Assembly: GCA_003151895.1 (NCBI GenBank)
Contig: PLYX01000206.1
Coordinates: forward strand, 1,678-11,799
Source: Solirubrobacterales bacterium
GTDB taxonomy: Bacteria; Actinomycetota; Thermoleophilia; Solirubrobacterales; Solirubrobacteraceae
DNA: 10,122 bases
Direction: 5' to 3'
Part shown: piece by piece, positions 5,204-10,122 of the stretch
Position numbering within the stretch: position 1 is the stretch's first letter
Layout: every line of letters begins with the position of its first letter
Position numbers and translations under genes: made by a program
Notes under the pieces: model-generated
What the model saw: the letters and a program-made list of their open reading frames with translations, nothing else
Told to the model about the DNA's origin: nothing
The model's database searches: none

Positions 5204-6253
5204 ATGATCGAAGAGCTGATCGAGCAGATAGAAGCGCGCTTCGCCGAGCTAGGCGAGCAGATGACCGATCCCGAGGTGATCGGCGATCGCCACCGCTATG
5301 CGGAGGTCGGTCGCGCCTACCGCGGGCTCGAGCCGGCCGCCAAGCTCGCCGTGCAGTGGCGCCGAGCCCGCGACGACGCGACCGGCGCCGAGGAGATGCT
5401 CTCTGAAGGCGACGAGGATGCCGAGCTGCGCGACATACTCGCCGGCGCTCGCGAGCGCATCGAGCAGCTCGAGGAGGAGATCCGCTTCGCGATGGTCGAG
5501 CGCGACCCCAACGACTCCAAGAACGTGATCGTCGAAATCCAGGGCGGCGCCGGTGGGGACGAGGCGGGATTGTGGGCGGGCGACGTCTACCGGATGCTTA
5601 CCCGCTATGCCGAGCGCGCCGGCCTCAAGACCGAACCGCTTGAGATCGGAGAGAACAAGTACACGTTTGCGGTCAAGGGCGATGGCGCCTACTCGATCTT
5701 CAAGTTCGAGGGCGGCACCCACCGCGTCCAGCGCGTCCCCCAAACCGAGTCCCAGGGACGCATCCACACCTCCACTTCCACCGTCGCCGTGCTGCCCGAA
5801 GCCGAGGATGTCGACGTCGAGGTCAACCCGGGCGACCTGCAGATCGACGTCTACCGCTCCTCAGGCCCGGGCGGCCAGTCGGTCAACACCACCGACTCAG
5901 CGGTGCGCATCACCCACAAGCCGTCCGGGATCGTCGTGTCGATGCAGGACGAGAAGTCTCAGCTGCAGAACCGCGAGAAGGCCTTGCGCGTGCTGCGCGC
6001 CCGCCTCTACGAGCGCGCCCTTGCCGAGCAGCAGTCCGAGCTTGCCGCCGATCGCCGCTCGCAGGTCGGCACGGGCGATCGGGCGGAGAAGATCCGCACC
6101 TACAACTACAACGAGCGGCGAGTCACCGACCATCGCATCAAGCTCACCGTCCACAACCTCGACCAGATCCTCGAAGGCGAGCTGCAAGAGTTCACAGCTG
6201 CTCTGCAGGCGGACGAGAAGCGCCGTCGCCTTGAGGCCCAGACGGCCGTCTGA
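5204..6253 (+). CDS. prfA: Peptide chain release factor 1
   Basis: A 349-residue class I release factor, full length for RF1. It reads UAA and UAG stop codons in the ribosomal A site and triggers hydrolysis of peptidyl-tRNA. The order is normal: coiled N-terminal domain (1-100), the EIQGGAGGDEA signature (111-121), the codon-recognition tripeptide Pro-Gln-Thr in HRVQRVPQTESQGRIHTS (179-181; the PxT type of RF1, not SPF of RF2), the catalytic GGQ (223-225) in SSGPGGQSVNT, and the basic C-terminal region with GDRAEKIRTYNYNERRVTDHR. ATG 5204 gives the standard N-terminus MIEELIEQIEARF. There is no good ribosome-binding site; a hairpin sits just upstream. The same frame is open upstream to the GTG of the methyltransferase remnant at 4349, so a 634-residue chimera is formally encoded. 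Confidence 0.97.
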   Translation: MIEELIEQIEARFAELGEQMTDPEVIGDRHRYAEVGRAYRGLEPAAKLAVQWRRARDDATGAEEMLSEGDEDAELRDILAGARERIEQLEEEIRFAMVERDPNDSKNVIVEIQGGAGGDEAGLWAGDVYRMLTRYAERAGLKTEPLEIGENKYTFAVKGDGAYSIFKFEGGTHRVQRVPQTESQGRIHTSTSTVAVLPEAEDVDVEVNPGDLQIDVYRSSGPGGQSVNTTDSAVRITHKPSGIVVSMQDEKSQLQNREKALRVLRARLYERALAEQQSELAADRRSQVGTGDRAEKIRTYNYNERRVTDHRIKLTVHNLDQILEGELQEFTAALQADEKRRRLEAQTAV

Positions 6254-6282
6254 CACCGCAAGAACGACCCATCCTCACGAAA

Positions 6283-7143
6283 ATGCCTTCCCCGCCAATC
6301 GGACCGCTCGCTCGCGGAACCCCGGTCCGAGACGCACTCGACGGGGCGATTACGGCAATCGCGGCGGCCGGTTGCGAAACCCCGCGGCTCGACGCCGAAC
6401 TGTTGCTCGCCCACACGCTCGGGATCTCGCGCGAGCGCCTGTTCATCGACGCCGATCTTGTGGTCGCCGGCCCGGCTGTGCGAACCTTCCAGGACTTCGT
6501 GAGACGCCGCTCGGTGCAGCGCGAGCCGGTCGCCTACATCCTCGGCCGTCGCCACTTCCGTCATTTGGAGCTGATGGTCGATTGCCGAGCGCTGATCCCG
6601 CGCCCCGAGACCGAGTTGCTTGTCGAGGTCGCTCTCACGTTGCCCCCTGGGTCGCGCGTGCTCGACGTGGGGACCGGCAGCGGCGCCGTCGCGCTTGCGC
6701 TGAAGGACGAGCGCCCCGACCTGCACGTGACCGGCAGCGACCTCAGCACGGACGCGCTGGGTCTGGCTCAGAGCAACGGCGAGCGCCTCGGTCTTGATGT
6801 GCGCTGGCTCTGCGCCGACCTGTTCGACGGCGTGCCCGACGGGTTCGATGCCGTCCTCTCCAATCCGCCCTATGTCCGCGACGGCGCCCGCGCCCAGCTC
6901 GCGCCGGAGATCCTCCGCCACGAGCCGCCATCCGCCCTGTTCGCCGGCGCGGACGGGCTCGACGCGATCCGCCCGCTGATCGACCAGGTGACCGCTCGCA
7001 GCTCCGTGCGCCTGCTCGCGCTGGAGGTAGGCGCTGGCCAAGCGTCCGTGGTCGGCGAACTGATGCAAGCGGCGGGCTTTCCCGTGGTCCGCGCCGAGCG
7101 CGATCTCGCGGGGATCGAGCGCGTGGTCGTCGGGGAACGGTGA
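6283..7143 (+). CDS. prmC: Release factor glutamine methyltransferase PrmC (HemK)
   Basis: A 286-residue N5-glutamine methyltransferase that methylates the glutamine of the release-factor GGQ motif (Gln 225 of the RF1 encoded just upstream), using S-adenosylmethionine. An N-terminal helical domain (about 15-85, with ETPRLDAELLLAH) is followed by YILGRRHF, the PRPETE motif (106-111), the SAM-binding motif VLDVGTGSGAVALAL (126-140), the acidic GSDLS (151-155), and the catalytic NPPYV (194-198) that grips the glutamine side chain. All key residues are present. It begins 29 bases after prfA, without a visible Shine-Dalgarno sequence, and ends seven bases before the next gene, so prfA, prmC and the threonylcarbamoyl-AMP synthase form one likely operon. 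The first dozen residues are an unremarkable Pro-rich extension. Confidence 0.96.
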   Translation: MPSPPIGPLARGTPVRDALDGAITAIAAAGCETPRLDAELLLAHTLGISRERLFIDADLVVAGPAVRTFQDFVRRRSVQREPVAYILGRRHFRHLELMVDCRALIPRPETELLVEVALTLPPGSRVLDVGTGSGAVALALKDERPDLHVTGSDLSTDALGLAQSNGERLGLDVRWLCADLFDGVPDGFDAVLSNPPYVRDGARAQLAPEILRHEPPSALFAGADGLDAIRPLIDQVTARSSVRLLALEVGAGQASVVGELMQAAGFPVVRAERDLAGIERVVVGER

Positions 7144-7150
7144 GCCACGC

Positions 7151-7783
7151 GTGACCCCCTCGCTCACCGCGGACGATGCCATGCGGCTACGGGCGTGCCT
7201 TGCGGGCGAAGGTGTCGCCGTGATCCCCACCGACACCGTCTACGGCCTCGCCTGCAACCCCGCAAGCGAGACCGCCGTGCGACGCATCTACCAGTTCAAG
7301 CGGCGACCGCCGGTAAAGCCGTCTGCGGTCATGTTCTTCTCGTTGGAGGCCGCACTTGCGACGCTCACGGAGCTGGGGTCGCGCACGCGTGCGGCGCTCG
7401 GAGCCCTGCTGCCCGGGCCGGTCACTCTGTTGCTGCCCAATCCCGAGCAGCGATTTCCACTCGCCTGCGATCCGTTGGGCACCAGCTCGGCGCTGCTTGG
7501 CCTTCGCGTCCCGGCGTTCTCGGCTCCGCTCGCCGCCCTTGCTGCCTTGCGCGTGCCTGCCGCGCAGTCGAGTGCCAATTTCTCAGGCGATCCCAATCCA
7601 CGATCGCTGCAAGACGTGCCCGTCGAGCTGCGCGAAGGCGCCAACCTCGTCCTCGATGGCGGTGAGCTTCACGGCACCGCCTCCACCGTCATCGACCTCT
7701 CCGAGTACGAGCAGAGTGGTCGCTGGCGGGTCGTGCGAGAGGGACCGCTTGAGCAACCCGCGCTAGAGCGGTTGCTTGGGTGA
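7151..7783 (+). CDS. tsaC: L-threonylcarbamoyladenylate synthase (Sua5/YrdC/YwlC family)
   Basis: A 210-residue single-domain YrdC protein. It makes threonylcarbamoyl-AMP from threonine, bicarbonate and ATP, the first step of t6A37 formation on ANN-decoding tRNAs. The signature PTDTVYGL is at 26-33, followed by the basic nucleotide-binding stretch FKRRPPVKP (49-57), LLPGPVTLLL (87-95), SSANFSG (140-146), and STVIDL near 178-183. The extra C-terminal Sua5 domain is missing, as in TsaC-type enzymes. GTG 7151 lies seven bases after the prmC stop; ATG 7181 is an alternative that would still keep the core. prmC followed by this gene is a common bacterial pair. The next gene converges from the other strand; the 60 bases between contain only a weak AGCGGC/GCCGCT inverted repeat (7791-7796 and 7829-7834). 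Confidence 0.93.
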   Translation: MTPSLTADDAMRLRACLAGEGVAVIPTDTVYGLACNPASETAVRRIYQFKRRPPVKPSAVMFFSLEAALATLTELGSRTRAALGALLPGPVTLLLPNPEQRFPLACDPLGTSSALLGLRVPAFSAPLAALAALRVPAAQSSANFSGDPNPRSLQDVPVELREGANLVLDGGELHGTASTVIDLSEYEQSGRWRVVREGPLEQPALERLLG

Positions 7784-7843
7784 CTTCATCAGCGGCGTTT
7801 GAAACCGGGGCGGGACGTGGCGGGCTCGGCCGCTGGGGCGCCG

Positions 7844-8353
7844 TCAGCGCTCTGCGGGTTCGACAAACGCGCTGTCAGTCAGCTGCGATAGGCGTTGGCG
7901 AGCCCACTCACTCGCGCCGGGACCTGGCGTCGGCAGGATCTCATCGAGCTCGATCGGCTCGTGGCACGCTCGGCAGATGAGCAGCGGATCGGTGTCGTTG
8001 CCACAGCGAGTGTGCTTGAGGACAATCGATGGGCCGCGTGAGCCGGCGAGGTACTTGTCGCCCCACTGAAGGAGCGCTACGACGATCGGGAAGATGTCGC
8101 GTCCGGCTTGCGCTAGGCGGTATTCGTTGCGCGCTTTGCTCGGGCCGTATGGGTGCTGCTCGAAGATCCCCTGCGATACGAGCATCTTCAGCCGGTTGCT
8201 GAGGATGTTGCGTGAGAGTCCAAGGTTCTGCGCGAACTCGTTGAAGCGCCGGGTCCCGAAGAACGCCTCTCGGAGGATCAGGAACGTCCAGCGGTCTCCA
8301 AGCAGCTCGGCGGCCGCGCCAACAGAGTCTTCGAGGTCTTGCTCTCCAGGCAT
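7844..8353 (-). CDS. HxlR-family winged-helix regulator with zinc-ribbon-like tail
   Basis: Minus strand, 169 residues from ATG 8353; a TTG start at 8374 would add seven residues but would place the start in the putative operator, so ATG is preferred. Residues 7-105 are a typical HxlR (MarR-related) winged helix: LLGDRWTFLILREAFFGTRRF, the recognition-helix region LGLSRNILSNRLKML (44-58), the wing with YRL at 78-80, and a dimerisation helix near 88-101. The C-terminal extension has His 114, Cys 117, Cys 127 and Cys 130 (HTRC, then CRAC), spaced as in a small zinc ribbon that many longer HxlR proteins carry. HxlR proteins are usually local, often ligand- or redox-sensing, repressors or activators of neighbouring genes. 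It is divergent from the SnoaL-crotonase fusion gene, which is the likely target along with itself. Confidence 0.88.
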   Translation of the reverse strand: MPGEQDLEDSVGAAAELLGDRWTFLILREAFFGTRRFNEFAQNLGLSRNILSNRLKMLVSQGIFEQHPYGPSKARNEYRLAQAGRDIFPIVVALLQWGDKYLAGSRGPSIVLKHTRCGNDTDPLLICRACHEPIELDEILPTPGPGASEWARQRLSQLTDSAFVEPAER

Positions 8354-8375
8354 TGGCTGATGGTAGCGCCCCAAT

Positions 8376-8415
8376 ATCGATAGTGATACGCTACGGATAG
8401 CGAATCAATACTGAT
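8376..8415. promoter_or_regulatory. Candidate operator region between the HxlR gene and the fusion gene
   Basis: Two 12-base boxes, ATCGATAGTGAT (8376-8387) and ATCAATACTGAT (8404-8415), match at 10 of 12 positions, and each is partly self-complementary. They are 28 bases apart start to start. Between them lies the perfect inverted repeat CGCTA-cgga-TAGCG (8389-8402). The block is AT-richer than its surroundings and sits in the 103-base divergent spacer, upstream of both genes. This is where a dimeric winged-helix regulator would be expected to bind. The -10/-35 elements could not be assigned with confidence. Confidence 0.45.
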
Positions 8416-8456
8416 CTGTCTGGTGGCTGAACCGCCACGGGCGTGGAAGGAGCAAG

Positions 8457-9788
8457 ATGAGCCAGGAGACGTCGATGTCCGCACACGATCCCGAGGATCT
8501 GCATCGTCTCTTCGCCGAGCGCGCAAATGCCGGCGACGTCGAGGGTTTGGTAGCGCTGTACGAGGACGGAGCGACCCTGATCGGCCCGGACCGTGTACCC
8601 GCGGCCGGCGCCGGCGCGATCCGGGAGCGGCTCGCGTATCTATTGGCGTTCGCTCCGCGGTTCACCTCCACCACCGGCAAGGTGGTCAGGGCCGGCGACG
8701 TCGCGCTGCTGTCCAACAGCTGGCATGTGACGCTGGGGTCCAGCGAAGGTGCGCCCGCGGCGCTGGAGAGCACCACCACCGAGATCGCCCGCCGCCAGCC
8801 CGACGGGAGCTGGCGCTACGTGATCGACGATCCCGCTTCGACAACTGTCCTGGCCGACGTTTCGCTCGCAACCCCGAGCGACCCTTCGGCGTTCGAGCAG
8901 CTCCTCTACGAGGAGGACGGCCCGGTCGTCCGTATCACGCTCAACCGGCCCGAGCGGCGCAATGCGCTGTCCATGCAGCTCTCCGAGGAGCTGACCGCGG
9001 CGCTGGAACTCGTGCGACGCTCGCAGAGCGTGAAGGTGCTTGTGATCGCGGGTGCCGGCGAGACGTTCTGTGCCGGCGATGACATCACCGAGATGGGGCT
9101 CTGGGGCAACGCGAACGAGATCATGCGGCGTGTGCGCGGCTACCAGCGGATGGCCGACACGCTTGCCGACCTCGACAAGGTCACGATCGCCGCGGTCGAT
9201 GGGTTCGCCGTCGGTGGCGGTCTTGAGATCACGATGGCATGCGACTTCGTGATCTCAAGCGCCCGCGCGAAGTGGGGCATGCCCGAGGTCGACGTCGGCA
9301 TCACCCCCGGGTGGGGCGGCACGACACGCATGGCCCGCCTGATCGGGCGGCGGATGACCAAGGAGATCAATCTCCTTGGAGCCCTGCACCCCGCGAGCCG
9401 TGCAGCCGAGCTTGGACTATGGAACCGCGTCGTCGAGGACGATCGGCTCCAAGCGGAGGTCGACGCGCTCGTGCAAGTCGTGCTCTCCAAGAACCAACAG
9501 GCGCTGCGACAGCTGAAGTTCATCATCGACAAGGGCGTCGAGGCCGACCTGCACACTGCACAGGGCTTCGAGGCGCTCTCCGCGGGACTGACGGGCGCGG
9601 TCAACGGCGCCTGGCAGGTCGCTGACGCCGACCAGGCCGGCGGCATCCTGAGCTTCATCGCTGATGGTGAACAGTGGAAGGCGCGACGCGCGCTGGCGCG
9701 CGACTTCTGGACCGACGCCCACGGGAAATGGGCGGCGGGTGCATACCTTGGACAGACGCGGTCACCACAAAGCCGGGAGGCTCGTTGA
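8457..9788 (+). CDS. Fusion of SnoaL/DUF4440-like domain with enoyl-CoA hydratase (crotonase)
   Basis: A 443-residue protein from ATG 8457, with AAGGAG four bases upstream. Residues about 11-127 look like a SnoaL/DUF4440-type cone fold: LHRLFAERANAGDVEGLVALYEDGATLIGP, then FTSTTGKVVRAGDVALLSNSW, and STTTEIARRQPDGSWRYVIDDP. A short linker (128-147) leads to a complete crotonase domain (about 148-400): VVRITLNRPERRNALS, oxyanion-hole ETFCAGDDI (202-210), VDGFAVGGGLEITMACDF (247-264) and KWGMPEVDVGITPGWGGTTRM (272-292). Glu 257 and Glu 277 fall where the two catalytic glutamates of enoyl-CoA hydratase lie, so hydration of an enoyl-CoA is plausible; the substrate is unknown. The last 40 residues are a Trp/Arg-containing tail. 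Nothing at the joint (no repeat, no compositional break) suggests a sequencing error. A divergent HxlR regulator probably controls it. Confidence 0.88.
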   Translation: MSQETSMSAHDPEDLHRLFAERANAGDVEGLVALYEDGATLIGPDRVPAAGAGAIRERLAYLLAFAPRFTSTTGKVVRAGDVALLSNSWHVTLGSSEGAPAALESTTTEIARRQPDGSWRYVIDDPASTTVLADVSLATPSDPSAFEQLLYEEDGPVVRITLNRPERRNALSMQLSEELTAALELVRRSQSVKVLVIAGAGETFCAGDDITEMGLWGNANEIMRRVRGYQRMADTLADLDKVTIAAVDGFAVGGGLEITMACDFVISSARAKWGMPEVDVGITPGWGGTTRMARLIGRRMTKEINLLGALHPASRAAELGLWNRVVEDDRLQAEVDALVQVVLSKNQQALRQLKFIIDKGVEADLHTAQGFEALSAGLTGAVNGAWQVADADQAGGILSFIADGEQWKARRALARDFWTDAHGKWAAGAYLGQTRSPQSREAR

Positions 9789-9833
9789 GTCTAGATCGAA
9801 CCGTGGCGCGTCCGCTCCTGCTAGCCTCGTAAT

Positions 9834-9910
9834 GCGCAGCCGCGACTGGCGCAGGAGGTGGAAGAAACCACCGGGAAGCGGCTGGGAACGATCGCCGCGC
9901 GCCTGGGCAC
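9834..9910 (+). promoter_or_regulatory. ZTP riboswitch (pfl motif) upstream of glyA
   Basis: The conserved parts of the ZTP/ZMP aptamer occur in order: GCGACTGGCG (9842-9851), a hairpin GGTGG-aagaaa-CCACC (9857-9861 with 9868-9872), CCGGGAAGC (9871-9879), and CGCCTGGGCA (9900-9909). P1 is formed by CAGCCGC (9837-9843) with GCGGCTG (9878-9884). The characteristic pseudoknot is available as GGCGC (9848-9852) with GCGCC (9899-9903). This class senses the purine intermediates ZMP and ZTP, which build up when 10-formyl-tetrahydrofolate is short, and turns on one-carbon genes. Its place 33 bases before the glyA start fits. The rest of the 154-base gap (9789-9833) holds a TAGCCT (9822-9827) that could be the -10 of glyA. 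Confidence 0.93.
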
Positions 9911-9930
9911 TCAGACACTCACGCCACGCT

Positions 9931-9935
9931 AGGAG
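9931..9935 (+). promoter_or_regulatory. Shine-Dalgarno site of glyA, probable expression platform
   Basis: AGGAG lies seven bases before the ATG and is followed by GCGCGC (9935-9940). That GCGCGC can pair with GCGCGC (9897-9902) at the 3' side of the aptamer, overlapping the pseudoknot strand GCGCC. Formation of the pseudoknot on ligand binding would therefore release the ribosome-binding site. No U-rich terminator is visible, so control of translation is more likely than of termination. Confidence 0.5.
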
Positions 9936-9942
9936 CGCGCCG

Positions 9943-10122
9943 ATGTCCGATTTGAGCCCCGACTACTTCAACCGTCCGCTTGTCGATGTAGACCCCGAGA
10001 TCGCCGCGGTCCTGCGCGGTGAGCTGGAGCGCCAGCAGCAGACGCTCGAGATGATTGCCTCGGAGAACTTCGTTCCCCAGGCGGTGCTCGAATGTCAGGG
10101 GTCGGTGCTCACCAACAAGTAC
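9943..10122 (+). CDS. glyA: Serine hydroxymethyltransferase (3' partial)
   Basis: The first 60 residues are present; the frame is open to the window end. The N-terminus is typical of GlyA: a short leader, DPEIAAVLRGELERQQ, then LEMIASENFVPQAVLE (36-51) with the conserved SEN involved in binding, and QGSVLTNKY at the window end, which in the family runs on into the AEG-P motif. The enzyme is PLP-dependent, interconverts serine plus tetrahydrofolate with glycine plus 5,10-methylene-tetrahydrofolate, and is the main cellular source of one-carbon units. ATG 9943 has AGGAG seven bases upstream. The ZTP riboswitch in its leader indicates induction when formyl-tetrahydrofolate runs low. The PLP lysine lies beyond the window. 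Confidence 0.97.
   Translation, partial: MSDLSPDYFNRPLVDVDPEIAAVLRGELERQQQTLEMIASENFVPQAVLECQGSVLTNKY

Noticed and set aside
5553..6797. 414-codon open frame overlapping prfA and prmC
   Set aside because: Ser/Arg/Pro-rich shadow frame produced by high GC content; prfA and prmC are unmistakable in the other frame.
8354..8374. TTG start (8374) for the HxlR regulator
   Set aside because: It adds seven residues not typical of the family and places the start within the putative operator; ATG 8353 fits better.
9836..9912. Glycine or tetrahydrofolate riboswitch before glyA
   Set aside because: The conserved segments (GACTGGCG, CCACCGGGAAGC, CGCCTGGGCA) and pseudoknot fit the ZTP class, not those others.
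1..10122. CRISPR array, tRNA, rRNA or transposase gene
   Set aside because: No regular short repeats with spacers, no cloverleaf or rRNA signature, and no frame resembling a transposase or integrase were seen on either strand.

Overview
The window looks like a chromosomal piece of a high-GC actinobacterium, most likely from the Thermoleophilia/Solirubrobacterales side. This is inferred from composition, GTG starts, a near-leaderless L31 gene and protein flavour; no search was run. The backbone is a translation and one-carbon neighbourhood on the + strand: ribosomal protein L31 (rpmE, 979-1227), a DUF1385 membrane protein (1232-2371), release factor 1 (prfA, 5204-6253), the RF1 glutamine methyltransferase (prmC, 6283-7143), a threonylcarbamoyl-AMP synthase (7151-7783) and the start of serine hydroxymethyltransferase (glyA, 9943-end). 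To the left are the C-terminal end of an ETF-ubiquinone-oxidoreductase-like protein (1-252) and a secreted protein (346-897).

Between the DUF1385 gene and prfA (2370-5171) lies a scarred accessory region. Two 342-bp direct repeats, about 97% identical (2370-2711 and 4443-4784), are pieces of a SAM-dependent methyltransferase of the type that carries a C-terminal regulatory domain. The first copy has lost both ends. The second keeps its start but has an internal deletion plus a frameshift, and as a result its frame runs without a stop straight into prfA. Between the copies sit a roughly 100-bp element with inverted ends and TAA flanks that resembles a MITE (2727-2831), a secreted protein gene (2840-3550), and a minus-strand pair: a small lipoprotein and a three-helix membrane protein, one base apart (4295-3662).

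A second accessory block lies between the threonylcarbamoyl-AMP synthase and glyA. It holds a minus-strand HxlR-type regulator with a zinc-ribbon-like tail (7844-8353) and, divergently, an unusual single-chain fusion of a SnoaL/DUF4440-like domain with a complete enoyl-CoA hydratase domain (8457-9788). The spacer between them carries a 10/12 direct repeat that may be the operator.

Upstream of glyA is a clear ZTP (pfl-motif) riboswitch (about 9834-9910). It should couple glyA expression to ZTP/ZMP, the signal of folate or one-carbon shortage. Together the backbone genes cover translation termination (RF1 and its modifying enzyme), tRNA t6A formation and one-carbon supply; the two accessory blocks interrupt this conserved series. 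The strongest leads are the open methyltransferase-to-RF1 frame, the degenerate tandem methyltransferases, the SnoaL-crotonase fusion, and the loss of one FeS-ligand cysteine in the ETF-QO-like tail.
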